This document shows positions 32,222 to 44,233 of a stretch of 64,000 bases of DNA, piece after piece. The notes under the pieces are model-generated. The model made no database searches. It was not told the origin of the DNA and saw only the letters and a list, made by a program, of their open reading frames with translations. A program made the translations under genes and the position numbers. How positions within the stretch are numbered: position 1 is the first letter of the stretch; each line of letters starts with the position of its first letter. Source of the DNA: Datura wrightii (lineage: Eukaryota > Streptophyta > Magnoliopsida > Solanales > Solanaceae); the NCBI GenBank assembly GCA_035772735.1, contig JASDFA010000002.1, positions 34,926,501 through 34,990,500 on the forward strand. Direction: 5' to 3'.

Positions 32222-33651
32222 TGATCTTGGGCAGATTTATATGCCCAAGTGATACTCAAACGTATCATTTTCGCCTTGTTTGTTGTGCAATATGTATATA
32301 TTATCATGTAATTGGTAATAAAATGTGAATTTATACTAACCAACATGATTAGCATTTGTTTTGCAGGAAAATATGATTTTTAGGAGCTAAAATGCATGTT
32401 GGAATATTATCGGAGTTGGACTTGGATGCGAGCATGGAAAAGACACTGGAATGCGCAAAGTAAAGGGGCTCCGCGATGGAGCCGTGCCATGCTACCATCG
32501 CGGAGGCACACTGCCTGGAGGATGATTTTATTGGCAAATTCCAGTGAAGCCTCGTGATAGCTCCGTGGCACGGAGATAGGCCTCCGCGTTGGCCTCCGTA
32601 CCACGTTGGGGCTATATTCCCGGACCCTGGAATTCCAGTAAGGGTCCGCGTACATGCCGTGTCACGGAGGCAGTGCTCCGCGTTGACCTCCGTGACACGT
32701 TGCTTGTTATTCTGGGAAAAATTCCCACTAGTAAAAATAGAACACTTAGCTTATTTTTAATTAATTCAGACTTGGTGGAGCAAGGACGTGGGTTAGAAGC
32801 AGTTGAGGGACGAAAAAGCTAAGGGATTTCTTCTCTTCCTTTCTTCTTTCAATCAATTGTATGTATGATTTACACTTGTTTTAGGATGATAAATCCAAAA
32901 ATGAGTGGCTAATTCTCTTCCTAGCTGAGGTTTTGAATAATGGTGATGAATTTTGATTGTTAATTATATGGTTTTCTTCTTCTTCTTCCATGTTGTTCTG
33001 TTAATTCTTGTTTCTACTGCATTAGTGTGTGGCCGACATTAATGTACATCTAAAAAGTCCAAGTTCACTCGAGAGAGAAAGAAATTGGAAAGTTGTGAAT
33101 TAATAGGGTATTGTTCTTAACTTGATTTGGGAAAATTGGGTTTTGATGTGCTTTCCTGATAGAAATATACTTGAAAGCCGTATTAGTCAATTTAGGAACC
33201 GGAATTGTAGTGCTAGGTCATAAATTGCATTTGATCACAGAAATGTAGACGAATGGTTTATGATTCTAAAGTGAAATTAAATACGAGAGTTTTAATTTCT
33301 AGGCTAATGTTCTTGGCTAGCAACATGAAGAAAAGATTAACTAAATTGTGATTATCGTCAAATTCATTGCTTGTTCTTAACCTTGGCATGCTCATATCCA
33401 TAGTTTCAATTCACAGTAAATAATTGTTAATAGTTTTAGTATATATAATTTATAAATAAAAACTTATTTAACTGTTGGTTACGTTGTTGTTAGCATAATT
33501 AGAAGTAAGATAAGAATATAGTGTACATAGGCAATTTTACTTATCCAGAGTCTCCTTGGATCGATAATTGGCTTACTTAGCCACTTTATTACTTGTTTGA
33601 CCACGTGCACTTGCGTGTAGTTATATACCCATATAACAAACAGACCGAACA
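32222..33651 (+). repeat. E5 3' LTR (1430 bp)
   Basis: TGATCTTGGGCAG to GACCGAACA. The hairpin arms CTTGGGCA and TGCCCAAG are perfect here (32226-32249). The TATA box is altered to TAAAAATA. Confidence 0.95.
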
Positions 33652-33656
33652 AGGAC
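33652..33656. repeat. E5 target site duplication, right (AGGAC)
   Basis: AGGAC after the E5 3' LTR, equal to 23761-23765. Confidence 0.92.
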
Positions 33657-34242
33657 AGGGTAGCCGGGATAGTCTGGATAGAGCATCAGCAGGAGCACGA
33701 GCTCCAACAGCCTCAGCAGGGCGCAGACCCTCAGGTTCAGCAAATAGGGGCCGAGGTAGATCAGGAGCCTCTGGCTCAGGTGTAGGCCCCAGCCGTACCT
33801 ATGCATTACCAGGGAGGCACGATTCAGAGACATCTCCCGACGTGGTCATAGGTATATTGATTATCTGCTCATGCCCTGTTTATGTATTGATTGATCCAGG
33901 GTCTACCTTGTCATATATTACACCATTTGTGTCCCGGAAGTAAGGTATCGAACCAGAATTGCTTCAACATCCCTTTTCAGTGCTTACACTGGTCGGTGAT
34001 TCGATTACAGCTAAAAGAGTTTACCGAGGGTGTACGGTAGAGGTTGCTGATCGCCAGAATATAGTAGACTTAATAGAACTTGAGATGGTCGACTTCGATG
34101 CCATTATGGGTATGGACTAGTTAGTGCCATGCTATGCCACCTTAGAATGCTGGACCAAGACGGTCCGATTTCACTTTTCAGGGGAAGCAGTGCGAGAGTG
34201 GAAAGGGAGTACAGCTACCCCAAAAGGTAGGTTTATTCCTAC
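33657..34242 (+). pseudogene. E4 gag tail and protease
   Basis: The first part is the gag tail, rich in Gly, Arg and Ser (GSANRGRGRSGASGSG). The protease follows with VLIDPGSTLSYITP (Asp codon 33893-33895), a TAA, then FSVLTLVGDSITAKRVYRGC and DFDAIMGMD*L, where TAG stands for the usual Trp. Several stops and a final unclear stretch (TATPKGRFIPTF) lead into RT. It processes the E4 polyprotein in intact relatives; dead here. Confidence 0.82.
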
Positions 34243-35699
34243 CTTCAGGTGAGAAAATTAATAGCGAAGGGTTGTATTTACCACCTAGTTAGAGTCCAGC
34301 ACGTTCGGGTGGAACCTCAGACTCTTCAGTCTGTTCCAATGGTCAATGAATTCCTTGACATATTTCCGGATGAGTTTCCTGGTATCCCTCCCGAAAGGGA
34401 GATATATTTTGCAAATGACTTGTTGCCAGGGACTCAACCCATATCCATTCCCTCGTATCGTATGGCACCAGCTGAGCTTAGTGAGTTGAAGGAGTAGTTA
34501 AAAGATTTGCTCGACGAAGGCTTTATCAGGCCTAGTACTTCCCCGTGGGGTGCGCCAGTTCTGTTTGTGAGAAAGAAAGATGGCTCACTCCGTATGTGTA
34601 TAGACTACCAACAGCTGAATAAGGTAATGGTTAAAAACAAATACCCACTCCCTAGAATAGATGATTTGTTTGACCAGTTGCAGGGGGCCAAATGTTTCTA
34701 TAAGATAGATCTGAGGTCCGGATACCACCAGGTTCGGGTTCGTGAGAGGGACATTCCAAAGACTACTTTCAGGACCAGGTATGGTCACTTTGAATTTCTA
34801 GTCATGTCTTTTGGGCTGACGAATGCTCCCGCGGTGTTTATAGACCTGATGAACAACATATTCAGACCATATTTGGATCTGTTCGTGATAGTATTTATCG
34901 ATGATATTCTGGTATATTTTCGTTCAGAGACAAATCACCAGAACCATTTGCGAACAGTACTCTAGATCCTTAGGCACCGTCAGCTGTGCGCCAAGTTTTC
35001 TAAGTTTGAGTTCTGGCTGAACTCAGTTGCCTTTTTGGGGCATATCGTGTCTGATGCTGGGATACAGGTGGACACACAGAAAATAGAGGTGGTCAAGACA
35101 TGGCCTAGACCTACAACTCCGACCGAGGTCCGCAATTTCCTGGGTTTAGCAGGGCATTACCGGAGATTTGTTGAAGGATTCTCCACTATAGCAGCACCTC
35201 TGACAAAGCTGACACAGAAAGTAGAGAAATTTCAGTGGACGGAGGCATGTGAGCAGAGTTTTCAAGAATTGAAAGACAGATTGACCTCCGCCCCAGTACT
35301 AGCATTGCTAGAGGGAACAGATGGGTATGCGGTGTATTGAGACACTTCAGGCTTTGGACTGGGTTGTGTGCTGATGAAGCATGGAAAGGTAATTGCTTAT
35401 GCTTTTAGACAGCTGAGGAAGCTTGAAAGAACTATCCGACTCATGACCTGGAACTGGCCACAGTGATCCACGCTCTGAAAATCTGGAGGCATTATCTGTA
35501 TAGCGTTCATGTAGACATTTTTACAGATCATAAAAGCCTGCAGTATATTTTCACACAGAGGGAGTTAAATCTTCGGCAGCGTTGCTGGTTAGAATTGCTG
35601 AAAGATTATGACGTAAATATTCTCTACCACCTAGGGAGAGCTAATGTAGTAGTAGATGCCCTCAACCGTAAGTCAATGGGGAGTTTGGCGTATTTGTGA
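34243..35699 (+). pseudogene. E4 reverse transcriptase - RNase H
   Basis: Copies element RNA to DNA. RT begins at VVNEFLDIFPDEFPGIPPER. Motifs: GAPVLFVRKKDGSLRMCIDY, IDLRSGYHQVRVRE, FLVMSFGLTNAPAVF, and FIDD in VFIDDILVYF. RNase H shows SGFGLGCVLM, then after a frameshift near 35424 VIHALKIWRHYLY and IFTDHKSLQYIFTQ. Stops: TAG at 34496, TAG near 34963, TGA near 35338. The sum of lesions means no active enzyme, but each lesion is a single base, so the family character is clear. Confidence 0.9.
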
Positions 35700-37234
35700 C
35701 CCGAGAAGCGGGAGTTAGTCAAGGAAATTTATCAGCTAGCTGGTTTAGCCGTTCGAGTAGTAGAAACATAAAATAACAGAGCGGTGATTCAGAACTCCGC
35801 TATGTCATCGTTAGTTACAGAGGTAAAAGAACAGCAATACGAGGACCCTGACTTAGTCCAGCTCAAAGATAGAGTTGAGAAAGGTAAGGAGCCAGATTTC
35901 CAGGTGACTGAGAATGAAGTTCTATGTTGTAAGGGCTGCCTATGTGTCTCGAATGTTTCAGGGCTTCGCCAGCAGATCATGCATGAAGTACATTACGCTC
36001 GCTATTCCCTCCATCCAGGAGTAACAAAAATGTACCACAACATCAGAGACATCTACTGGTGGCCAGGTATGAAAGCTGAAATAGCTGAATTTGTATCTAG
36101 ATGTCCTAACTGCCAGCAGGTGAAAGCAGAACACCAGAAACCGGGTGGTCTGACGCAGGATATAGCCATGCCTTTGTGGAAATGGGAAGCGATAATATGG
36201 ATTTTGTAACAGGGTTACCCCGTACCAGACGCAAAAACAATTCTGTTTGGGTAATCATTGACAAATTAACAAAATTAGCCTATTTCCTGCCAGTATGAAC
36301 TACATTCTCTGCTGAGGATTATGCCGAATTATATATCAGAGAAATAGTTAGATTACATGGAGTGCCGGTATCTATTATTTCAGACAGGGGAGCATAGTTT
36401 ACAGCTAGATTTTGGCAGTCATTCTAGAGAGGCCTGGGGACACAGATTAACTTAAGTACAGCCTTTCATCCTCAGACAGACGGGCAAGCAAAACAAACTA
36501 TCCAGACGCTCGAAGATATGCTATGAGCGTGTGTACTAGATTTTGGGGGTAGCTGGGATGAGCATCTACCATTGATTGAATTTGCCTATAATAACAGTTA
36601 TCATTTAGCTATCCAGATAGCGCCCTTTGCTGCATTATACGGGAGGAAATATAGATCACCCATTGGCTGGTTTGAAGTGGGGGAGATGGCACTGATTGGG
36701 CTGGATGTTATTCGTCAGTCAGAAGAGGCGGTGAAGCTTATCAGAGAACGCCTACTGACTGCTCAGAGCCTCCAGAAGTCTTATGCAGATATGTGGCGCA
36801 GAAATCTAGAATTTGCAGTAGATGACTGGGTATATTTGAGAGTGTCTATGATGAAAGGGGTGATGAGATTTGGTAAGAAAGGCAAGCTTAGCCCGAGGTT
36901 CATTGGGCCGTATCAGATTCGGTGGAGAATAGGCCGAGTTGCATACGAATTGAACTGGCCTCCAGAATTAGCGTCTGTTCACCCAGTATTCCATGTATCT
37001 ATGTTGAGGAAGTTCGTAGGAGACGCTTCCACAGTTTTTCCAGTTCAGGATGTCCAGGTCACAGAAGAGTTAGCATATGAAGAGGTTCTAGTAGCTATCT
37101 TAGACAGACAAATTCATAGATTGAGAACTAAAGACATTGCGTCTTTCAAGGTACTGTGGCGTAACAGGAACCGAGAAGAGATGACCTGGGAAGCCGAGGA
37201 GGACATGAAAGCCAGATATCCCCACTTATTCTAG
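35700..37234 (+). pseudogene. E4 integrase with chromodomain
   Basis: Integrase joins cDNA to target DNA. The zinc region has HYARYSLHPG ... CPNCQQVKAEHQKPGG. The catalytic core has MDFVTGLPRTR after a one-base frameshift near 36198, then SIISDRGA*FTARFW with a TAG, and FHPQTDGQAKQTI, where Lys follows Ala and Gln takes the place usually held by the catalytic Glu. The tail is open for 220 codons from 36572 and has GKLSPRFIGPYQI and HPVFHVSMLRK. It ends in a chromodomain-like stretch (VLVAILDRQIHRLRTKDIASFKVLWRN ... TWEAEEDMKARYPHLF). The TAA/TAG/TGA lesions number about five. Confidence 0.9.
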
Positions 37235-37512
37235 GCATAGGCAAACAGGAGGTATGTTGGAATTGTTTTTCCTTATGAATGCTTATATTCATATATGGAA
37301 GAAGGCGATTGATTATAGAAAGTTATATATATGAATGTTATTATATCGTGTGGAGTACCTGTATTGGGCTTTTCTTCTTTTCAGGAATTTTGATATAATC
37401 CATAATACAGGGGAAACTCTGTTGAAATTTTTCTAGAAACAAGTTGAGGAAGTTGAGAAGTCCTCTAGACAGAATGTCATTCGAGGACAAATGTTCTTAA
37501 GGGGGGAGAGGA
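37235..37512 (+). other. E4 3' leader to LTR with polypurine tract
   Basis: Non-coding. It ends with AAGGGGGGAGAGGA at 37499-37512, the plus-strand primer directly before the 3' LTR. Confidence 0.8.
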
Positions 37513-40039
37513 TGTAACTCCCCATAAATTTCAAATGAATAAATAGCCTAATGGTATGTTGATTAAGGGATTTAGGAAGAAAAAAAGGGGAAAGTCGATT
37601 TTTCCTTCAATATATCAAAAGATTTCCAGAAAAACAGAGGGTATCCAAGACTTAGGCAAAACCCATAACAATTATATACATTTCCTTTCGATTACACTAT
37701 GAAACGCGGTCTAAACTCCGTTTCGGCTTAGATACCGAGGTATAAAGCTGCAGAGGGCAATCCTACGGAGTTGGTTTCATGAAATTTTGCCGGCGAAACG
37801 TCATGCTACCGAGGTAAAGTAAATAGAATTGCTTTAAATTAGTATCAATGTGTTCCTAGCATTGCGTGAGCATTTATCCCTTCTGGACTATCGAGAAATA
37901 ATGAGTTTTCGACCGTTTTCCGAAAGGTCAAAGTTTGGGATAAATATATGTCAAAAGTGATAATTTCTCCCGGATATTAATGTATTTAGTTCTAATTGAC
38001 GTGTATATGAATGTAGTTGGGAGAAACAGCAGAAGTACCGATGGAAATCACATCGGTCAATCGGGTACTCAGAAACCAGGTATGTAAAGTTATTCTTTCG
38101 GCAAACCAGGAAATACAGTCTAGAAAATAAATAGAATAAAGTCTATTAACATATACCCAACGTACAAGAACGATTTCAGTACATTTTCCAGCAAGCATGC
38201 TAGTATATCATTATGTATCATGTGATAATCAGAATAACGGATAGTCAGATGATTTTAGATAGTAATATGGTATCAGCTAGTAGCTCAGCATGTTCTTACA
38301 TAATACCCAGAATGGAAATTGTAAAAGTAGTACAATGAATTAGCAAGATTACAGACAGTAGGTATTACGTTCGTTGAGACTGTATCCGGTAACAGATGGC
38401 ACATCTTATGTTATTGAGCTATATCCAGTTATAGATGGCATGTTCTATGTTATTGAGTTATATCCAGATGTAATCAGATCAGTAATCAGATATAGAAATA
38501 GCTCCAGATACAGATGTAGCTCCAGGAATAGATATGACTCTAGAAACTGATATAGCTGCAGATCACGAATATTAATAATCAGATAAACAGATAAAGGCTA
38601 GGTAGCAGTTAGCCCAGCAATCAGAAACAGTGTAAAGAAGAATATAGCATCAGTTGTTTAATACGGACTGGCCTTGAAATAGAAGAAGAGAATATGATTA
38701 GTATTTTTTCATTTGAGCATGCTTGTTGTGTATGTGTTTTGCATGTTGAGACTTGTTATGGCATGTGGGCACTCTTTAGCATCCCCACCGCCCCTGGGTT
38801 ATAGTTGTGTCGATACCAGATTCAGATACCACCACCAACTGGGCGATGCCGTCCACCTAGAGGATGATGATGGAGGACCACCATAATAATACGGTCCAGA
38901 TTACCCTGCTTGCAGGGGCAGTTCAGTTCACTCTGCGCAGAGCCAGATTACCCTATTTACAGGGGCAGATTAGTTTGTGTGCGCTTGTGGCCGGGGGCAG
39001 TTTTAGATACAGATTTTTATAAAATTACCCTGTTGCTTGCTTGCACCCAGGGGCAGTTTCAGTTACAGATACAACAACAGATTACCCCATGAGCGCTTGC
39101 GCCCAGAGGCAGGAGTCTTCGGACTTAGACACAGTTTATTGTCAGAGGCCGAGGCCTGAGCTACGTACCCAAGTGGGCTGGTAGGAGGAGCTCACAGTTA
39201 TCAGAAGAGTGGAGTGACATATTTTTGGTTGGTTTAGACCCGGGTAGGGGTAAATAGATTGTTCTATTGGTTGGCACCTTCCGACTTATGAGGGTCGGTC
39301 AGGTATTGTGTGTATTATTATGTATATCTATATGTGCTATTAGATACTGATAGACAGTAGGATGACATATCATCAGGTATGCTCAGTTTAGTTACAGAAT
39401 AAATAAACTCTCCCCAGTTATCCTCAGCTACTTCCTACTTATATGTCATGTTATTGTTGCTATCCATTTCAGTTTTATATTTCAGTTTGCTTTACATGCT
39501 CAGTACCTGTGGTACTGACGCCCGTGGGGTGCAGCATTGCTTTCCTGCAGGTACTCACAGATGAGGAGTCGATCCCTCGTGATCCTAGCCAGCGCAGAGT
39601 TATCAACTCCTGTCATCCGGAGCTTGATATTCAGAGGTGTATTTCATTTTCTTTTGTTGTATAGTACGGGTAGGTCGGGGCCCTGTCCCGACCATTCTAT
39701 TATCACTTCCTAGAGGTTTGCAGTCTGATGTTTCCTGTGGTGGTGGAGCCGGTTGTGTGGGGCCGTGCATGTATATTTTTGTTTAGTTGTTGATGTTGGC
39801 CGTGTGGGGACTTCTTCTGGTTATAGTTACTGACCTTGTCGGTCACAAAGGTGAATAGTAGTTGCTTCAGATTATAGCGTCATTGTTCAGGTTAGCTGTT
39901 GTGCATTGTAGGTGGATATAGGCCTAATCGGCCGGGGGCTGTATTTACAGCCGCTATATAGCCGGTTCATTTCTTGAAATAGAGCTAAAGTCTAGCAGGC
40001 ACCAGGTGCCCGTCATACCCCCCAAGGTGGGGTGTGACA
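37513..40039 (+). repeat. E4 3' LTR (2527 bp)
   Basis: TGTAACTCCCCATAAATTT to GGTGGGGTGTGACA, collinear with 19814-22354, including the hairpin array at about 38895-39115. Confidence 0.93.
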
Positions 40040-40044
40040 GATGA
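40040..40044. repeat. E4 target site duplication, right (GATGA)
   Basis: GATGA after the E4 3' LTR, equal to 19809-19813. Confidence 0.88.
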
Positions 40045-42209
40045 ATTTGGAATATAACTGCAGGAACCGCCGTAGCTACACAATAGCCACTACAGGGGGT
40101 TCGCTGCATCAGAAATGTGACCATTGCAGCGGACGATGGGAATCAGAAGTGGGTTTTAAGTTGAAATTCTAGGTTATTTCCCATTATTTTCGAAACATGA
40201 GAGAGCAAGGTCTGAAGGCAGTTTCTTCTCCAAAGTAGAAAATTGTTGCACTAAGGTGAGTTTCTTGTCCTGTAGCCCCTTTTATGGGTATTAATTATTG
40301 TAGAAAGCCTGGGGGGACCCGTTAATGGTGAAATTCTGAACTTAGAGAACCCTAGGTTGATAAACTAGGGATGGATTGTGGGATGATTAGGGGGTAATTT
40401 GGGTTGATTTTTTAAGAGTTTTGATTACTCCCCTACAATTACATTTGGGGAATGAGGGTTACACGAAAAGTTGAACTAGAATTCAGTAGAGTTGGATTTT
40501 GCTTTTGAAAACACCCCGCAGGGGAGGGTTTGATCTATTTGACCCATGATTGAAGAGTAATTAATGAATTACTCTTATTGTGTAGATTCCAAATGATCCA
40601 AAGAATTGAGGAAGGGCAACGCTCCTGTTGAGTAGCCAAATCATTATCTTCAAATTTCGAGGTAGGTTATGGTTAGAGAGATTGACCCTGTATAATGAAT
40701 TATATGCATGTGTAATAATGATATGAGATTGGTCTTTAGACATTACCTGTTGTTAAATGGTTTATTTGAATAATTAGGAGAGATCATGTTAATATGAGAT
40801 GATTATGAGCTTTTGTGTAAATTTCATTGGATTTTGAAGTGTATTTCTTTTAAAGAATGCTACAATGTGAATCGATGATCTATGTCTATGCAAGTGAGAG
40901 AGTGGAATGTAGACTCCTAAGTCTTGAATTATATATGCGTGTGTGTGTGTATGTGTGTGTGTGTTGTGTGTGTGTATAAGTTGTATCATGTTGTACTTAA
41001 TGGATTGGATAATTAAAGTATCTTGAGATGAGTGGCTCGTGCTCGAAGGGAGCATCCGGATGAGCATATGAGTGGGGGAGGGTGCCACACCGGCATGGTA
41101 TATGAATTTATAGAGTTCCCTACAGGTCATGACTAGAAGGGTAAATTAAGTCCCTTTGGAATGTGTGTACATTGAGATCGTGAATTTTGAGTGGTAATGG
41201 GGACATGGCGGAGGCATGTGTTCGACAGGTCACCATATGTTTTACTTTGTCCTTGTCGCGTTATGCTTGTATGTATGTATGAAGAATGTGCGAAATGGTT
41301 ATGGGAAATTTGGATTTTTTATGTAATTTGAAATGAAATACATGAATCTGGTTCTAAGGATGACATAGTCACGATGCTGGTATTTGTTGAGTGTATTGTT
41401 GCTTATAGTTACCTACTGCAATTGTAAGGGATATAGACATGTTATTTATTGATTCTCAAATTGGTGTGATAGTTGAATTGGTTTGTAGAATATTTGAATG
41501 GATGAACTGTTGAATTGATGAGCCGATAAGCTATTGAAGGTGCAGCTACGTCGAGCTATTACCTAAGATAGTACCGTCGAAATAAAAATCCTTCGCTGTA
41601 GCGATCAAGTGACAAGTGACGCGGAAGGCCCAATCCAGTGGGCAGACCAGTTGTCACCTATGTTAGAGATAGTGCATTTGAATCCATTTATGTACTCCTG
41701 TATAATGTTAAAGACTTATTTTATGTAATTGTTACTCTATTTACACGTTATTATATGAGGTTGACCGATAATGCCTAGCAGTACCGTGTTATGTACTAAC
41801 TCTACACGTGAACTTCTTTTCTTAGTGCAGAGTTTAACTTAGGTAGTTCTTCACGTCCTCACTTGTAAGAAGCATCGGGTCATGAAAAAGGTGAGCAGTT
41901 CAAGGAGGTAGTGTCACCTCCCTCATTTTTTAGATGTCCTTCTCTTCCGGACATTTATGCCTTTTGCTTTTTAGTTTTTAAGCATTCTTAGAGTTGTAAA
42001 TAGATGCCTGGTGCAATGAATTTGAGGTCTTGGGTTTAGTTTAATTTTTGTTGTAAGAGGTTGATTACTGCTTCTGATGACGCCTTTCATTTATTTACAA
42101 ACGCTTATCTCTTTTTGAATGTTTGATGTTGGGATAATTATTGGGGATCGCTGGTTCACCCACCGGGGGGTTAATGTGGATGCCAATCACAGCCATTTGG
42201 GTTGTGACA
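40045..42209 (+). repeat. E3 5' LTR, second part
   Basis: Continues the LTR broken at 19813 and ends GGGTTGTGACA. It aligns with the E6 LTR from about 46900. It includes a GT-rich microsatellite at 40939-40975. Whole E3 LTR: about 2.37 kb. Confidence 0.83.
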
Positions 42210-42213
42210 AAGT

Positions 42214-42226
42214 TGGTATCAAAGCC
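42214..42226 (+). other. E3 primer binding site (initiator Met-like)
   Basis: TGGTATCAAAGCC, four bases after the LTR; one base from the usual TGGTATCAGAGCC. Confidence 0.8.
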
Positions 42227-42429
42227 CTAGGTTCATTGATCTCATTACACTAAGACGGGTCTAGTACAGTCTTACGGATCGGTGTGGAGACGTCCGTAAG
42301 TTATCTTCGAGGGGCTGCAGGACTTTAGGAAAACTCATCTTTTCTTTCAGCTCGTGTGATTACTTGATTCCAATTGGTATCTGGTGATCCAAATTGGTAT
42401 CTAACAACTTTATTTTCTTTCTTTCCCAG

Positions 42430-43740
42430 TTGGTGAGAACACGCGCCGATGGTAATAGGGATGCAACACCCAAACCAGTAGTGGCAGACATAGTTCGCGG
42501 CAGAGGAAGGGGCAGGGGTCATGGATGGAGGCCTATTGCTACTAAGAAGGGGTTCTTTCTCCTTCTCCAGTCAGGGAGAGGTCTGTATCTCCCATACCAC
42601 CAGCAGTACAAGAGCATGTGGCTATTGAGGTTGAGGTTCCCCCGTAGGGAGAAGCTCCTGCCGCGCCAGCATCCTCTGAGGTTCTATCTTAGGTTCTCAA
42701 CCTCTTGAGTGGCCTTGTGGGTACTGGGGAAATGCTTGCAACTCCAGCGGGGTAACACTTGGTGATATAACATGCAGCTATTATGGCTCTGCGGATTGAT
42801 GAAATGTCTGAAGTTCTCATGTTTCAAAAATCGGTAGTAGGACCGGTGATGACAGGGGATGAGCATGACCTATTTTGGAGGTTCACCAAGATGAAGCCTC
42901 CCACTTTCTAAGGCATAGAGTCAGAGGACGCCTATAAGTTTATCATCATCTGCCATTAGAGGCTCCACAAGATGGGGGCGGTAGAAAAGTACGGAGTAGT
43001 GTTTGTGACCTTTCAGTTGATGGAGGATGCTAAGCTTTGGTGAAGAGCTTTTGTGGAGTGAAGACTAGTGGGGTCACTACCGTTGACATAGGCCCAGTTC
43101 TACTCCACAATTCTGGAGAAATATGTCCCCTACACTCTGAGGGATAGGAGACGAGATAAGTTCACCATCATTGAGCAGGGAGCTCATCTGTTGCAGCATA
43201 CGAGGAATGATTTCACTCATTGTAAAAGTATGCTCTACACTTACTGCCCACAGAGGAAGAAAGGATCTCGCGATTTGTGAAGGTCTGAATGTGGGTCTTC
43301 AGGTATCAGCTCTGTAGACAGTCTCCTTAGGTAAGACCTTCCAGGAGGTGGTATAGCATATGAAGTCAGTTGAAGGGGTGAAACAGAAGGGGTATGCGAG
43401 GAACATCGAGAAGAAGGCTTGGAGTGTAGGTTCTTATGGTGGTTCTTTTGCTAAGGGTCTAGAACTACAGTGGTTCTCTGTGTGCCCTATTCACTCTGCC
43501 ATGTAGGTATCAACCAGAGGTCCACCAGCGGCAGCTTTGTGACCATCAGGTGTAGTTGGGGGTAGTCATATTGTTCATTCAGATTTCAGAGCTTGCCCTT
43601 ATTTCCTCTGTTCTGGCTTAAAGGCTAGCGATTGAGAAGATCTATCATTAGTGTGGTGAGTATGGCCACATTCGTAGATGGTGCCCCGGTTCGGGTAGTG
43701 CAGGCAGATTGTTTCTCACCCAGCTTCTCAGGCTCTAACC
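42430..43740 (+). pseudogene. E3 gag, heavily decayed
   Basis: Particle protein remnant. The N-terminus reads VRTRADGNRDATPKPVV and an RGRGRGRGHG run; the codon before VRTRA is TTG, where relatives have ATG, so the start is lost. Recognisable Gag pieces follow in different frames with many stops: DLFWRFTKMKPPTF, MEDAKLW, AQFYSTILEKYVPYTLRDRRRDKF. A zinc-knuckle remnant, CGEYGHIRRWCP, lies near 43655-43695. At least ten stops or frame changes are visible by eye. Confidence 0.75.
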
Positions 43741-43949
43741 CTTGTGGGGTGAGGAGGTAATCCATTCAGTCAGGATCATCCACAGTTGGGATGGGGAAGT
43801 CAGCTAGCCATTAGAGGTGGTGCTCAGCAGGGTAGAAGATGTTCTCAGATGGGTAGGGGTGGCACCTAGTCAGGTAGAGAGGTGGCATAACCAACTAGTG
43901 AAGTTCTCAAGAGAGCAATCATGCCTATTTCTATGCTTTTCCTGGTAAA

Positions 43950-44233
43950 CCAGAGGCAGAGGCTTTAGGCGCTATTATTACAGGTATGATCTTTATGGCT
44001 GATAGAATGGATATTGCGTTGTTTGATTCGCGCTCTACATTTTTTGTATATGTTTGCTTATTTTGCATTGGGTTTGGATCTTGTTTATGATATGCTTGAT
44101 ACTCCTATCATGTGTCTACTCCTATTGGGGATTGGATAGGGTTGTTCGTGATTGCATTATCGATTTCATAGGGTTTGACACTCTAGCAAACTTAGTGATC
44201 TTAGACATTGTCGATTTTTATATAATTTTGTGA
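43950..44233 (+). pseudogene. E3 protease remnant
   Basis: AEALGAIITGMIFMADRMDIALFDSRST shows the protease N-terminal strand, with DSRST in place of the active D-[ST]-G-[AS] motif, so the catalytic Gly is lost. The rest is broken by stops up to the RT region. Confidence 0.6.

Larger units (their letters stand above)
23766..33651 (+). mobile_element. E5: young polymerase-less Athila-type element with accessory gene
   Basis: A 9,886-bp insertion with LTRs of 1428 and 1430 bp that look about 97 percent identical, and an AGGAC duplication. The order is LTR, tRNA-Asp primer site, gag, protease fragment, hairpin pair, U3-like repeats, leader, accessory ORF of 406 codons with one stop, 3' region, purine tract and LTR. 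RT, RNase H and integrase are absent. LTR and Gag closely resemble E1, which carries those enzymes. It is the youngest insertion here by nesting and LTR likeness. Confidence 0.94.
19814..40039 (+). mobile_element. E4: Tekay/Del-like chromovirus with chromodomain (split by E5)
   Basis: Two LTRs of about 2.5 kb (19814-22354, 37513-40039), target duplication GATGA, primer site for initiator Met tRNA and a purine tract. Gag, protease, RT, RNase H, integrase and a C-terminal chromodomain are all readable. Removing E5 plus one AGGAC copy leaves about 10.3 kb. It inserted in the E3 5' LTR. Coding frames carry many single stops and a few frameshifts. The chromodomain supports the chromovirus branch, in which it is thought to guide insertion to heterochromatin. 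Confidence 0.93.

Noticed and set aside
40939..40975. GT repeat as Z-DNA or regulatory element
   Set aside because: Ordinary microsatellite within an old LTR; no added evidence.
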